A stretch of DNA of 64,000 bases from assembly GCF_901933205.1 (NCBI RefSeq), contig NC_044571.1, positions 13,160,420 through 13,224,419 on the forward strand, read 5' to 3'. A program made the position numbers and the translations under genes. Within the stretch, counting starts at the first letter, position 1. Every line of letters begins with the position of its first letter. Origin of the DNA: Camarhynchus parvulus (Eukaryota; Chordata; Aves; Passeriformes; Thraupidae). Positions 23,770 through 37,559 of this stretch are shown here, piece after piece. The notes beneath the pieces are model-generated. The model was given only the letters and a program-made list of their open reading frames with translations, did not search any database and had not been told where the DNA came from.

Positions 23770-26700
23770 AACATTTTTTTATTATTGTGCTGACAATATA
23801 TCAATCTTTAAATTTCACAATAAGAAATACATATTAATTTAATATGAAGCAAAATATATTCTGACATAGCATATGATGGAAAAACATAGACGGAATTATT
23901 TATAGCTGCAGTTTCATAGAGGAAAACAAGGATGAATTCCATGGGATTTGATCCCAACACTGGAACCACAAATTATTTTTATTTATTTATTTTTAAAGGA
24001 TAACTATACACTTCATATTGTAGTTCCTAAAAGTTTAAAATTAACATCTAGTTATTTTTCATAAAGCAGCTAGTAGGGTGAATAATTTATGAGTTTTTTC
24101 ATTTTCAGATTTAACAAATAATGTTCTGGATCTCTTCTTATGTCATAAACCCCCAGAGAAAAGTTCCCAGTGTAGCACATCTACACTTCCTTCTTTCTCA
24201 ATAACAACTTTACACTTAGAATATCATCCCATGCAACTGGAACTGTCAGACTATTTCTTCTTCTCTTGCTACTTATGAGTGGATTTTGGGCAGGTTGACT
24301 GCAAAATTTCTCCATAAAAAGGTTTTTAGAATTTTTATGCAAACTTACCATGACTACAAAATGACATATAAGATTTTTTAAGGACATTTTAGAAAACAGG
24401 TATGCTAATAATCATAAAATTAAAAAAAATATACTGCAGGGTAAATGAACTGCTTCACATTTATGGGCTGAGGAGTGTCCATGTGGATCTTGAGCTTAAA
24501 TATGGTACTCAAAAATTAAAGGAACAACCAGTCAATGTGCTTGTTGTGTTGAAGCAGAACAACTTATTTTAAAAATACTGAGTAACAAATTTGTTTAATG
24601 AGTTAATCACAAAGGAGCAGCAAGCCCTGTCAACAACACATTTCAACAAATAAATCTGAATAATGAAAATGTATATGCTGAGATTGCGTTCCATTCATAC
24701 ACAGTTCATTAACAAACAAATTACATAGAGTAAACAAATTAAGTTTTGCTGACATATTTCCCAGCTTCAGTTATCATTGACAGAACATTTACATTTGTAA
24801 ATAGGTTTCTCTAAGAAATATGAGGAATATTGTTAGGTACCAAGGTACACTTCGTGTCTGATCAATTATAAAGCCTGTCTCTACAGACACTGAGGAACTT
24901 GCAGTTTTGAGAACATATTTATCTTAGTCCTTAAAACAGAATTGCATCTCAGCTCATCAGAAAAACATTGTGATTCTGTACTTAAGGCCCATCACATGTA
25001 AAATGAAAAGATTTCTCAAACATATCTAAAAATCATCTATACATTTACTCTTCAAGCTGCGGACAGTAAATGATGAAAGAATAATGAGAAAATAGACCAA
25101 ATAATTTTGCAAACAGAAATAGAGATCCAAGAACTTTTGTTTTAAATGGCATAATTAAGAATAACCTTGAAAAACTGATTGGTGTAGAACTACATAATCA
25201 ACAGTGTCATTAGGATACCTGATAACATATTACACATCATGAGTTTTAAGATGAATGTGTATGTGAAACAATGTTAGACACACTATGCTGATCTTTCACA
25301 AGTAATCAGTCTCATCAACTGACTTCCCCCAAAGGAAATATCCTTTATTCATTTCCCAGAAGCCCAGGGTAATTTCCCTTAAGTTCTGAGTCTGCAGTTA
25401 AGATGGTACTCTTCACATCACGGAAACTTGCTTACAAGTTTGGAACCATGCATTTTGCTTCCTTCAAGAAGAGAGATTCCCCCAGAGGCACACTTCATAA
25501 AGGCCACCAAGTTTCTCCAGTCTTTACAGGTCTACAGCTTTGTTTCTTCTCACCCAACACTTCTCCCACACTCTCAATACTATTTTGCTCCTAAATTTCT
25601 AGAAAGAGAAAAAATGTACTGCCTTAGCTATGAAACCCCTATGGGATTCCATCTCTTTAAGACAGAAACATATCCTTGATGTCATGGGCTTCATGTGCAA
25701 GTACTCCTCTGTATCCTGTAAAAGGACAGACTTTCAAAACAAATGTTACACATTACAAAGGAACATAGCATATTACATATAATATTAGATTTCTATTTAT
25801 AACTAAAGGACTCTTAAGATTCAGGGAGCTGAAATTACTCTAGAATTATTAACATGATTATTTATTAGAATACTAATTCTAAGCAAAAGTGATGGATATT
25901 CACTTTCTTCCTTTTGCTTGTATAGACATCCTAATATGTCCCTTAGCAGTAAACACAAAAAAAATCATATTTCTATACAGGAACAGAATTATATAAAATG
26001 GGTTGTGAAACAAAGAATGTGTCTATACTCAGAGTAATTTACAATATAATTTGGATATAACAACAACCTGCTCTAATGCTTTTATTTCTTGCATACATCT
26101 CAAAGGCACAGTAGATCTTGATTTAATATATTTGTCCTCCTCCATTAAAAAAGTTCACCTGTGCCTTTTTTCTTCTGAGGCAGAGAAATCATTCAAGGGG
26201 CATGTATTTCTGAGCTTAATCACAGTCCTTGCTAAATCCTCTATATAGAAAGTCAACAGACTGTATTAATTGGACCAAACCTTTGTACCACACACATCTC
26301 TCTGAAGTGATTAGCTGTGAATAAAGTATATTTATAGTTCCCACTTGTGGTGTACATAACCACTCACCCAGGATCAGATCTCTCCTCTGTGGGCTAGAGG
26401 ACTCCAAAATGAACTGCTTTGGTCTCCAAAATCTAACTCTAATAAAGCTTTTCCAGTCATTTCCATATTATTCAGGTTCTTATCACTGTTGATCTTGTTT
26501 CCAACTTTAGCCCCTTGGAAATTACATAACAGGTAGAACAAGTGTTCGAGGAGAATTTCTTAAACACAGATTTTCTGATGAATCTCCTGAAAAGTACTGC
26601 AGAAACAATACCACAAATACTGCAGAAAAAGTACTACAAAACAATTAATTTCTGTCAGGACCCCTCAGAGTTTTCACCTCTCTCGTTTGAATTACGGTCT

Positions 26701-26852
26701 TCATGGAAATTGTCTTTAGTACCCATGTGTTCAGGTGTTACTCCTGGTGTAACTGGGCTGATTCCCTTGATGTGGAAGTACTCCAGTGGGGAGAATTGCA
26801 AATAAAAAAGTAAAACTCATGGGCTGAAATAAAAATGTTATAAAAGTAATAA
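23770..26852. other. Repeat-poor, gene-free AT-rich stretch
   Basis: About 3.1 kb with no recognised transposon or gene. It includes a TTTA-rich patch near 23975-23996. Short open frames have no resemblance to known proteins. Confidence 0.55.
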
Positions 26853-27048
26853 TGTTGAAGATTGCAATGCAAGTTATTTTCCATTACCATCTGTATGGCA
26901 GATTACCTTTGTCAAGCAGGCAGTTTGGTTTATCTCTCTCTTTGAGTGACCACATTCACACCTCCCTCAGGAGGGGACCTCTGCTGATAACAGACTATTG
27001 AATATCAGTGCATGACTGATAAGAACTATAACATCCCATTGTGAGATG

Positions 27049-27092
27049 CTCCGCCCAGAGGGAGGAGCCAAGCACTGCTACCCAGATATAAT
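27049..27092 (+). promoter_or_regulatory. LTR promoter: GC box and TATA-like element
   Basis: CTCCGCCC at 27049-27056 lies about 30 bp upstream of GATATAAT at 27085-27092. This is the expected U3 promoter arrangement for the solo LTR. A transcription start would fall near 27115. Activity is not shown by sequence alone. Confidence 0.55.
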
Positions 27093-27378
27093 CCAGGAGT
27101 TTTTGAGACACCAACACAGCTTTCTCCACAGGATTCCCCAGATAAACAACAGCTGTCTCTTCTTCCACTGGATCTTCAGAGGAAGAATACATCCTTCTCT
27201 ACAGATCCCCCTTGCTCCAACAGAACCACACCTGATACTTCAGAGGGCTGCAGCCACATTTTCAATCGGACTGCCACCAACACCCTGACCAACAGGGTGT
27301 CAGGTTGAGTTCTGACTCTGTCAGTGTTGTTCTAGTGGACTGCATTGTTTATTTGATTCTCTTTTTTTTCTTTCCCCT

Positions 27379-27384
27379 ATTAAA
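27379..27384 (+). terminator. LTR polyadenylation signal (ATTAAA)
   Basis: ATTAAA follows a T-rich and C-rich tract at 27358-27378 and lies about 290 bp after the TATA-like element. This fits the R/U5 region of the solo LTR. Confidence 0.55.
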
Positions 27385-27604
27385 GAATTGTTATTTCCTG
27401 CTCCCATATTTTTGTCTGAGAGCCCCTTAATTTAAAATTTATAGCAATTCGGAGGGGTGGGGAAGGTTTACATTCTCCATTTCAGGGGAGGATCCTGCCT
27501 TCCTTAGCAGACTCCTGTCTTTCCAAACCAAGACAAATAAGTATACATATATTATATTAATTAATGGCAACAATGTTAATTATAAATTTTATAATAACAA
27601 TAAA

Positions 27605-27870
27605 TACAATTAAAAGGAAAAAGAGAAAAAAATAAAATCCAAGAGAAACAAGTGATGCATAATACAACTGCCCAGCAGCTGCTGACCAATGTCCAGCTGG
27701 GCCATCCCTGAGCAGTCACTGGGGACTGCTGATGTTTTCCCCCAGTTCATAGACTGATGTTCTCTGGTATGGAATAACATTTGGGTCTTGGCCACGACCA
27801 CGTGGCTCCAGCCCCATCCCCTCATGGTCACTGTGAAAAATTAACCCAGTCCTCAGCCAAAACCAGGACA
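27605..27870 (-). mobile_element. Partial ERV LTR
   Basis: On the minus strand this starts TGTCCTGGTTTTGGCTG (inverted at 27854-27870), followed by the GGTTAATTTTTCACAG segment (27835-27850). Farther on, inverted landmarks include TCTGGTATGGAATAACATTTGG (about 27763-27783) and CAAGTGATGCATAATACAA (about 27649-27667). It belongs to the same broad type as the LTR at 20746-21556. The distal end fades into AT-rich sequence near 27605 and no target-site duplication of TGCAC is visible, so it is truncated. Confidence 0.82.
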
Positions 27871-30800
27871 TGCACACATGGAATAAAATCCAGAGTCCAG
27901 AGTCAGTAGCAGCCCCATCCTTTTACAAGCCCTTACCACTCCATCTGCCAAGCAAACACTGTGTTTTCCCAATGGAAGTTAAAACTGTAAAGCTGTGTCA
28001 AAAGCATGAGAGGAATCCATAAAGTGACACTGCTTAGTTCTTAAAATAGCATGTGCCTCCTGGAAAAAGTAAGTTACTGGGAGGAATTACATGAGGAGAA
28101 CTACAGCTTTTTAGAGAAGGATACACAGAATGTAGCCAGAAATAGGATTAGGAGGACTAGGGAGTCAGAGAAAGAAGGCAAAAGAAACACTACAACCATC
28201 CATCAGCTGTTCAAGGAGAAGACTGGATAAAAAATCAGATTGCTTATAAATATTTGAAGTAGAGATTAAAGAAAAAATATATAAAGCTTGCTTATGCAAG
28301 ACTAGTGAAATGGATACAAATAGCTCTGTGACAGGCAGGAATGTCAGCCTTTGGACAACATTGATGCAGAGTTAGGAGTAAATCAATGCTCACCACAGAG
28401 AAGCCAGACACACTCTATGAGACAGAAGGAAGACAGAGGAGGAGCTTGTGCTTTAGCTTTCAGGACTGCAATAAGTGGCCAGGCTCTCAGCATCTTGTAG
28501 CTGAAAAAGCAGAGTTATATGACAGCTCCAGTTCTCTACAATCACTGAACCATAAGGGTTGCATTCAAGGGGCAATCTGAACCCAACAGGACACTCACAA
28601 AGCTTTCTGTCCCAGGCAGTGAAATCAGATAGTATCTTGCTCTTCCCAGCACCTCTGATTGCCATAAAAGTCTTCAGGACCCCAGATAGTGCAGTTTGTC
28701 TCTCAAAGAGGTCTCAAAGTGCATTAGAAGTTGGCTCTCTACAGAGCTCAGTACCAGCTCAGCTAGGGTAGAGAGGCACACAGAGCCCCAGCCTCTCCTG
28801 ACCCTCTCCAGACAGTTTAACAGCAAACACTCTCAAGGACACCAATTACATTCACCCGGTGACACTTCTCTAGGCATCTTAAATCTTCAGCAATGCAGTG
28901 CAATTAATTGTGAGGACACCCAACACAGTAAAGACTGCTGACCTAGGAAAGATAAATGAAAGGCAGGAGTGTTTAAGAGGTATTTGTTGATGCCTTAGCT
29001 AAAACCAGATAGAAGTCAGAGGATTTGCTTGACTAGACATACTTCAAGATAAAATGCCAGGCTCCTTGAACAATATATTGTTAAGGTCTTTTATTATTCT
29101 GTGACAATTCAGAAACTCTTAGTCAAGAAATGATATGTGATATCAATAAATAACAAGAAGAAATACGAATATGTGGGTACAGCATATTTTGATAACAACA
29201 ACAGTTCAGAGAAGGAAAACCCTGGGTGTGGTGGGAGTAGCAGGAGATTGCAAATCTGGTTTGATTATTCACACACAGGTGTGGGACAGAAAAGGCAATC
29301 TTCATAATAATTTTTAATCCTGTTTTCTCATGAAAAGAAATCATATTATGTATGGAAGTGAAATAACTGCATGTGTCCGTTTGGAAGGGAAAAAATCTTT
29401 AAATAAGATTCACCAAGAGATAAAAATGAAAGCAAAATCTGTTTGCTCAGAAAAGTGGACATGTTGTTTCTGAAAAAAAAGTGTAGAAATTCATTTTGCT
29501 TCAGCGAGGCACAGTTAAATAAGGGTATATAAAGGTGTAGACAGTGGTATTATCTGAAGGAAGCATGTCCTCCATCACAGCCCAGATGGATATTGTTGGT
29601 CCTTTGACAAAAATAATTGCTGTCCTCATGTCCAACAGCACAGATATGTAAATGGCAGTAAGGAACAGGTCTATTGCTAAAGGCTTGTACCAAGGTCTTG
29701 GAAATTATGGATTTCTGGCACTGTTGCTGGAAGGAGAAATGGTGACATATGGGGCAGCTACAGCAGAGTCAGAAGCAAGATCTACCCAAGACTTCCTTCC
29801 CTGTAATCTCCAGGTGACATTTTAGCTCTCCATCTCCTTTCCAATAAGGAAGTTTTGCAAAAAACTTACTGTGTTAATGGTCAGTAGCACAGCTAGTGAA
29901 TTCTTAATTCATGGGTGAGCATGTCCCATAGTCACATAGGATTTTCTTTTATTCAACACAGTTCTCATCCTTGCTTTTCAGGAAACGTTATTTTCTACTA
30001 CATGCTTATATTTGGGACAACTCTGAGTGAATTTATTAAATTGGTTTTTTTAGGGGAAAAAACAAAGGAGGGATTGTTTTCTGTAGCACAGAAGAAGAAA
30101 AATTTTAATGCTGAAGTCCTCAGTGAAAAACATTCAGTTATTTGCTACCCTGGAAACACCACTGGGATGTTGATGACCAACAACTAGCATGTGTTGATTA
30201 ACAGGGGCCCAGTAGCAGTTCTCATTGGCTACCAAACCTGAGGGTAAAGTAGAAGCACAGTGCTGTCATGGGCTCATAACTTAGAGCAACATCTCTGTAG
30301 CCCACAGCCCTGAGCCCTTCTAACATGGAACAGCTTGAGAAGTTTGGCCCATAGTTACTTGTGAGATAAAAAGAAAAAAACAAACCCAGAAATCACAGCA
30401 TTGAGATGGGTGGGAGTGCCAGTACTGTGAAGAGGCAGCTCTGCCCATGTCTGCTCTGGGACTCTGCTTATGGTTTTCACAGTCCCGCAGCTTTCTTTCC
30501 ATGCACAAGCCTCTCCAAAACTACCAGGGAAACTTCCCTCTGTCCATAGGCCATGTACATAATTTTCCCTCGAAAAGACAGGTTTTGACTGGCAATTACT
30601 CTATGATGCTTATGCTCCTCCAAAAAGAATGGTGTCGAATATTTTTGACGCATCCAGCCTTCACTAAGCTCCGTCAACTTCAATTTTTCAGACTATAGTT
30701 TTCTATTAGTTATTTATTACCAGCTCTTTTTCAGTTTACTGAAGATAATATTTGAAATATATAAATTTTTCTTCTCTGCAAGATCATTCTTGAGTTTAAT

Positions 30801-33057
30801 TATTTTCCTCTGACACCACTTGATGTAACCAAGATTTCCAAGTGCTTGGTTTCAATTTCTTATTTGTAGAGCAGAAGCAAGAGAGTTTTTCAGCCTCGTT
30901 ATGTATTATAAAGAATAATAAATTACAAACCACAGGATGCTTGAGAATGAGGAATGAGTTAAGGGATTCTGAAAAAAATTCATTTTAAAGTGCCATATAC
31001 TTTTGGCTCTTCAAGTTTACTCCTAAACATTGATGGTCTGAATAAAGTTTTTTTGTGGCTAGAGACACTTTTAGAATGAACCAACAACAATCTCTTTTTA
31101 TTCTTACTGACTTTTTTTCTCAGAGAAATACTTCTGAAAATGTTTATATTAACGTGTTTTCATACTGGATCAGACTTCTTCATTGTCTTTATCTGACTTT
31201 ATGTATCTATGCAATCTCTTCCACATGTTCAATATGAATTTGATAGGAAATGAGTTCTTGATTCACAGCAGAAAACTGGAAATATACAGGAAAAAATAAA
31301 ATAGGAATCCAAAACAGAAAAAAGAATGCACATCTTTCTTGACAAGAGGAACTCATACGAAGCTTACTCTTCTTTTACCTACTTTGCTCAGATAAAAATG
31401 AGCACAAAATATTTTTTATAACATATCATTCCATTCATTTAATTGAGATTTTTTAGTTGAAATTTCTACATCAGAGAGTGTTCAGAGTGACAGAAAAAAA
31501 AATCAGTTCCACTAAAGGCCGTCATTTTCACCAACCTCAAAGTAATAAGATTTTTATGTGATTTCCTCCATTTCAGTTACTTTTTAGTACTCAGTGGGTT
31601 TTCTTAATTAAAAAAAAAAAGAAAAACAAAAAGAAAAACAAAGAGTGCAAAAAATCTCACAGCTGAGATTCAGCTTGCTGAAACTTATTCAGCATCCTAC
31701 GTGTGGCAGAGATACGGCACAAAATACTTAATTGGAGTGCTGACATGAGTTACATGCCTATGACTAGAATTCTGCTGCCATCAAGAGCATTTTTCTTTTA
31801 TAGCAGATCACAGACATCAGTAATTGGATTATTGTCATGGTGAATTTTCACTGAAACAATAACTTCAGCTCCCTCTATATAGAAAAGTCTCTAAATGATA
31901 AATTACACCTTACTTACTCTTTTTGTAGTAAATAGGTCAGTGTATTTTATTATAATATTGATGTTGCTGGCCACTTCTTGCAGAAAACATTCAGTGGGTT
32001 GACTGCAGAGAGGCTCATTAGCACAATAAGTGGTGAAATTGTCAGTGCTCTTCTTTTAAGGACATTTTTGCAGCCTCGCTTTTGCTTTTACAAAAAAGAA
32101 ATTTCACATATAAAGGCAACATTACTGGAGAAATTAACCAAATCAAATCAGAACAAATTTGTTTACTTCTACCCTGAATGTCTGTGACTCAAAGGAATTA
32201 TTTACAGCTTTGTTATATTTGTGTAGAGAAAACTGATGCAGAACAATCTCTTCCAAAGCATCGAAACAAACACCAGGTCTTGAGGAAACAGGCAGCTCAC
32301 CTCACCCCTGATGTGTAAACTTCACATGGACTGGCCACTGGCCAAAATCCCACATTTTGTACGCTGCAAAGTCTATTCATGACCTTTAAAACATGTGACA
32401 TGGCTCTCATCGAATGCTCTAGCAGTCAAAAATCAGAGCAATTTATGTGAGGATTTTATTAATAAACACTCTGCATGCCTTCCCTTAGGCAGGACAAAAT
32501 CCTGGCGACACTTAAACAGCACCTTTAGTCAAGACACTACTCCTAAGGTTGTTCACATAGCAGGGAGAAGAGAAGACTAGACAGCAACAATAAAAAGTGA
32601 AACATGTTTTATTTCTACAGATTGAAAAACTGAGACATGGAGGAGGAAAAGGATTCACTGAACCACTCAGCTTCTGGTGGAGCTGGAACAAAATTTGGTA
32701 TTATGGCTTTCCACATAATGTCTTAACTACCGAGTTGGTCAGAGTTATGTCCATCCTCTAATGGATTAGTCATTCTTTAATATTTTAGTAAACATAAGGA
32801 CACAGAAGAAAGCTATCAATTTAAAACTCAAATAAATTGGAAATGTTGATGATGCTGCCTAAATTCCATCCCTTGCTCATCTCTTGGCTAAAGGTGTTCA
32901 TCCGCATAACAAATTCCTTTGCCCAACACCAGAAGAATGAAGAAAAGCAGCCAGTCTTCATGGCACTTTTCTAATGTTAAGCACATCTAACTTTAATGAT
33001 GATTGTTTTTCTAATGGTGGATGACCTTCCAGCCCAATAAACAGAATAACACCACTG
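27871..33057. other. Gene-free, largely unique DNA
   Basis: About 5.2 kb. I recognise no transposon here, though 28380-28930 is somewhat more GC-rich and could be an old unrecognised element. Open frames at 28453-28665 (minus) and 28559-28771 (plus) overlap each other and lack family resemblance. An A-rich tract lies at 31609-31640. Confidence 0.5.
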
Positions 33058-33606
33058 CCACACGTGGGAGGGAATTGTCCAGTTCTGCTCCCCACTGGGG
33101 CAGCCCCAACTTTAATATTGTGGGCAGTTTTAGGCACCACAATATAAGAAAAATATGAAGCTGTTAAAGAATGTCCAAAGGGGGGCAACAAAGAAAGTGA
33201 AGGGCCTTGAGTGGAATCTGTGTGAGGAGCAGCTGAAGTCACTGGGTCTGTTCAGCCTGGAGAGGACTGAGGGAAGACCTCATTGCAGCTACAAATTCTT
33301 TGTCAGGGGAAGAGAAGGGGCAGGAACTGATCTCTGCTCTGTGGTGACCAGTGATAGGCCCCAAGGGAATGGTCTAAATTTGTGTCAGGGAAGGTCTAGG
33401 TTGGATATGAGGAAAGGGTGCTTCACACACTGGGTGGTTGGGCACTGGAACAGGCTCCCCAGGGAAGTGGTCTCAGCACCAAGTCTGACAGAGCTCAAGA
33501 AACATTTGGACAATGCTCTCGGGCACATGTGTGATACTTGAAGTGTCCTTTATAGGGCCAGGACCTGGACTTGATCCTTCCAGCTCAGAATAGTCTATGA
33601 TTATAT
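33058..33606 (+). mobile_element. CR1 LINE C-terminal ORF2 and 3' end
   Basis: This is a + strand CR1 tail. The segment with TTTTAGGCACCACAATATAAG (about 33128-33148) precedes the conserved C-terminal coding region. A single open frame from 33155 to 33541 (128 codons) keeps the family landmarks NVQRGATKKVKGL, LGLFSLERTEGR and HWNRLPREVV (at 33443-33472). The 3' end is degenerate (GTCTATGATTATAT near 33592-33605). The upstream RT domain is absent, so no functional enzyme could be made. It is of the same CR1 type as the copy at 10460-11222. Confidence 0.92.
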
Positions 33607-36600
33607 TACCCATTACCTTATTTTTTATTAGTATTAAAGGAAATATTCCCATAACATTCAGCTGTTTTTAGTCTGATGTCCTTCATGTCCTTCTGGAATC
33701 TGACTGCTTCAGAAATTAAAAGGTTCAGAATTTCAGACATTTCTGTCATAGTGCCAGACTTGTATCCAGAGCTTCTGAAACAATGGATTTTGTGTCAAGT
33801 TAATGAGAGGAATGTGAGTGAAAGGGAGACCATGTAGTTGTAAATATATTGTTATCTGGTAATATTGAGATGTTCCTAGCTCCGCTTCAGAGGTGGTCTT
33901 TCTGAATATAGATCACAGTATGTATCTCTATAATACAATGACAGCAATCTGGAATAAGGGTATAACCAAATAAATTGTACAGTTCCAACAAAGGCCTTTG
34001 AGTTATAGTTACAAAAAACAGACCAGGCTGAAAGATCACATCACAGAAGTTTGCAAAAGCTTAGGCCACACTAAGCAATATTAAGGTAGTTTGCACCACT
34101 ATTATGCTGAAATTTTTGCAGAATGCTAACTAAAAAGTAGGAATCAAAAGCAAAGCACATGTGGAACACAGTAGAGGAGAATGTGGCACAGAGGTCAGAC
34201 ATAAAATTTCAAAATGACCCAGGAAAATAATGAAAGCAAACAGTTGTACATTCAGTGACAAATATCAAATTATATCTGTGGAAGGAAAGGAGAATAAGGA
34301 ATCTGGAGAATAAAGTAAGAGCTGAGATTCAGAACATCACAAATATGCAGACAAATTGGACCAGATGGCTCTTTTCTGTTTCTGTCATAACTTATGTTCT
34401 TGGAACCTGCACAGCCTAAAACTGGTTTTGGAGACAAAAATTCCCCTGTCTCAGCTGATAGCCATTGATGCTCGTGGCTTTATTTGTTCCATTTCCTATC
34501 CCCTGTAATTACAGACCATAAAGACACATCTCACCTTACGGCCTGTGTGGGAGGAATCAGCTTCCAGAGATAATCATTTCAAATGCATAATGGCAATAAA
34601 GAAAGGACTAGCCTGGATCTGCAGGCTCAGGCCAGAACAAGTTTTGCATAAATAAACACACAGTGGCATTACCCCTGGACAACATGGTTGTCCCTGTCAT
34701 GGATGGCATTTTCCAACTGGCCACAGTAGCAACCCCTGTAATTATTGTTTGTGATGGGGAACATCAACAACCAGTAATCACACTGAGTTTTCATGGCTCA
34801 CTGAACAGCTCTGAAATACACTGGAGTCAGTGACCTGAAATACTCTACATATCCTCACCTGAGATATGTCAGTACCATGTGGTACACATATCCTGGATGT
34901 TAGGTATATTCAGCTAAAAATGTTCATATTTTGGTACAGAAAAATAGCCCAGCTCATCATCAAAGCTCTGAGATTGCCTCCTACAGGTTAAGAAAGACCC
35001 TTCTAGACATACACCTATTGAAATGTTTCTGTGTCTTGCTCAGTACAAAAAAAATTCCAGCAATTATGAATTAGAAGCTTCATGTGGACATTAGTGAAAT
35101 TCTTTGGAAGCACAGGACAAGCATATAGCTACTAACTATACTATCCCTTCAAGTATTGCCAATTTCTGAAAAACCATCAAGTGATTTGGTGACTTTCATG
35201 CAGATGCCAAATATCTAGTTCTTCAGAGAAAAATTTTCTTCTGTGAGAAAATCATTAATATAACCATTGCCATGTGTGCTTCCCTGGGTTCCTCTGAGCT
35301 TGTTCACCTGCTTCGTCAATGTGAAGAAGAAGAACCTTCTCCTCCTAGGATGGAGAAAGGTGGGCAGGAAGGAGCTATCCTATGCAATACCATGGTCTTT
35401 TTGCACTGGGAAATGACATTATGAAAGTAAAGTATGTGCCCGTGTGCCATCCAAACTCATCAAGCTTGACTCCCAAATGCACTGCCAACTGGCTCCTGTG
35501 CATGCTAAGAGCATCATGCCAGAACCCAGGGTATTTGGCATCTACATGTTGTAGTGACATCCCTGTGGCTATGGGTTACTGACTTGTGTAATAGGTACTA
35601 CCATTTAGGACAGTGCTTTATCTCCTCATTGCTACACTGAGACACCTAGCAGTGGATTACAGCACAGAATAACTAAATCCTATTGTACTTCAGATTTCTC
35701 TGTGAGATGTGGTAAATAAAAAAGTAGATTATTTTATCCTGTTAAGCAGGTATATCTATAATTCTGTCCAAGGAAGATCACAAACAACAGTTAGAAGAAG
35801 AAAAACGAGGATAAGGAAAAGCTGTTGGAATACATATTCTTCTACCTTAAATGAATACATTCCTTCTAACAGCTGCTTGAGTAAAATCTTTTCCATGAGT
35901 GCAGAATTTGGGGAATGGGTTGAAGGTACAGTTTGAAGGCTTTGCATCAGGAATATGCCAAATTTGCTCATGACTTTGCATAATGAAATATCACGGGTTG
36001 GGAAAAAGGAAAATAAATTGTGTGCGTAAGCAAATATATATGTACATGTGTGTAAATTATCATTAGTAAAATTATTTCTGTATTCAAAGATACCTTTGAG
36101 AAATAAAACTATGAAGTATCATAAATTTATTCATTAATGAGTGAAAACAGAGGAGAATTTTGTAAATGTCCTGTTGTGCAAATTTTGCTTTTTGTGCCTC
36201 CAAAATTCTATTGGTAACTGTAATCAAAAGGGCTGAGGGACATGGGCTTCTTTGTATTATTATATTCCACTAGGACATTCCCCTTGTAAAGGAAAATGAC
36301 ACTTTTCACTTTCTACAGTCTAGCTGAAAAGCAATCTTTAATTGGCACTTATGCACTATCAAAACTGATATGACACCTTATGAGCAGCAGGCATTATGCC
36401 ATCTAGACAGATGGGTATGAGCATAGGTTCAAGGCATGCCAGAGAACAATGTGTGCATCAGGGTTGTGTGGAACAGCCAGACTCCTCCCCAGAGATACTG
36501 AAAGGGCAGTCTGTGCAGATTATCAGCACTTTTGTGAGGTTGGGGTATGTTATCACCATTCCAGTGTGGCCTACATTAACAATGAAAATACAAAAATTTC

Positions 36601-37559
36601 CTTTGAAGCCATTTAAAGTAAGCTTTTTGCTATCTGTACTAATGTTGAAGGCAGAAAAAAGATATTTACCCCTTTTGGCACTTTGCTAGAACCTCTCAAT
36701 TAGACTTATCCAAAATATTTCAACAGTGCTGTTGCGTTTCCTGCCAAAAACCAACGTGTGACCTTCCATTAACTTGTATACCCTGAATACCCTTTTAGTG
36801 TCATGGGTCTTATTTACATTTTGCACAATGGTAGACTCTATTTAATCTGTTACTCAAAGTAAATGGGGATGAAAAATTACCTTCTTTGTTTGTCACTAAA
36901 TAGTTTGCAATTAACACTGAACTGCAAATGAGGAAATAATGTGTCTCTTTGAGGAAACCATATGCTTTGTTCTTTAAAGTAGTTCTGGTGATATTGGTAG
37001 AATAGTTAATGTACAATGAATGCCATCTGCTGACTAATACAGGGTATTTACAAAGGCAAATAGTCCAGATAACTGCTTTTCTAAAATGACTATACAACCT
37101 AAGATGATATTGTTTGGATAATTATCTAAATCTAGACCAACTTTTGCCTTTGTTCTTCCCCTCCTGTAGCTGTTGTTATGCAGAATGCTTATGCAGAGCA
37201 CCACTGATGGTTTGTAAGAAACCAGCCAGTCCCTCTGTGGAAAAAAAAATGGAAAACATCACACAGCAATTCTGGCACATTCAAAATGGGCCTGAAGTCT
37301 TAAATGTGGTGGGCAGAAAAGCTGTATTGAGAAACTGGTGTAAAAGAGGATACTGAGCCCTGCTTATTCAGACTGATGCACACGGACAGCAGGCACCAGC
37401 AGCACAGCAAGGATGTAGGGTAAGTTAGTAATGCTGTCCAGGGAGCAGGGTGTGCTTCCTGAAAAAAATAGATGGAATTTGTTGGCTTGCATAGTGCCTG
37501 GAATTCCACTGAGAGAAGATATTGCTGCATGATGCTTGCTTTTGGCTTTGTTCAGAGAA
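33607..37559. other. Gene-free, repeat-poor DNA
   Basis: About 4 kb with no recognised element. The overlapping antiparallel frames at 35375-35582 look random. Short TATA and GTGT patches near 36030-36055. Confidence 0.5.

Larger units (their letters stand above)
26853..27535 (+). mobile_element. Complete solo LTR of an endogenous retrovirus
   Basis: The element begins TGTTGAAGATTGC and ends CCAAACCAAGACA, so it has the TG...CA termini of an LTR. It is 683 bp long. It is flanked by an identical 5-bp sequence, AATAA, at 26848-26852 and 27536-27540, the expected target-site duplication length for many avian ERVs (ERVL or gamma-like). The orientation follows from signals on +: a GC box (CTCCGCCC, 27049-27056), a TATA-like GATATAAT (27085-27092) and an ATTAAA polyA signal (27379-27384). 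I recognise the segment around 27360-27480 as a common songbird LTR. No internal viral genes remain, so it arose by LTR-LTR recombination. Confidence 0.9.

Noticed and set aside
28453..28771. Overlapping frames on both strands in a GC-richer patch
   Set aside because: The two strands overlap, neither resembles a known protein, and the patch could be an old repeat.
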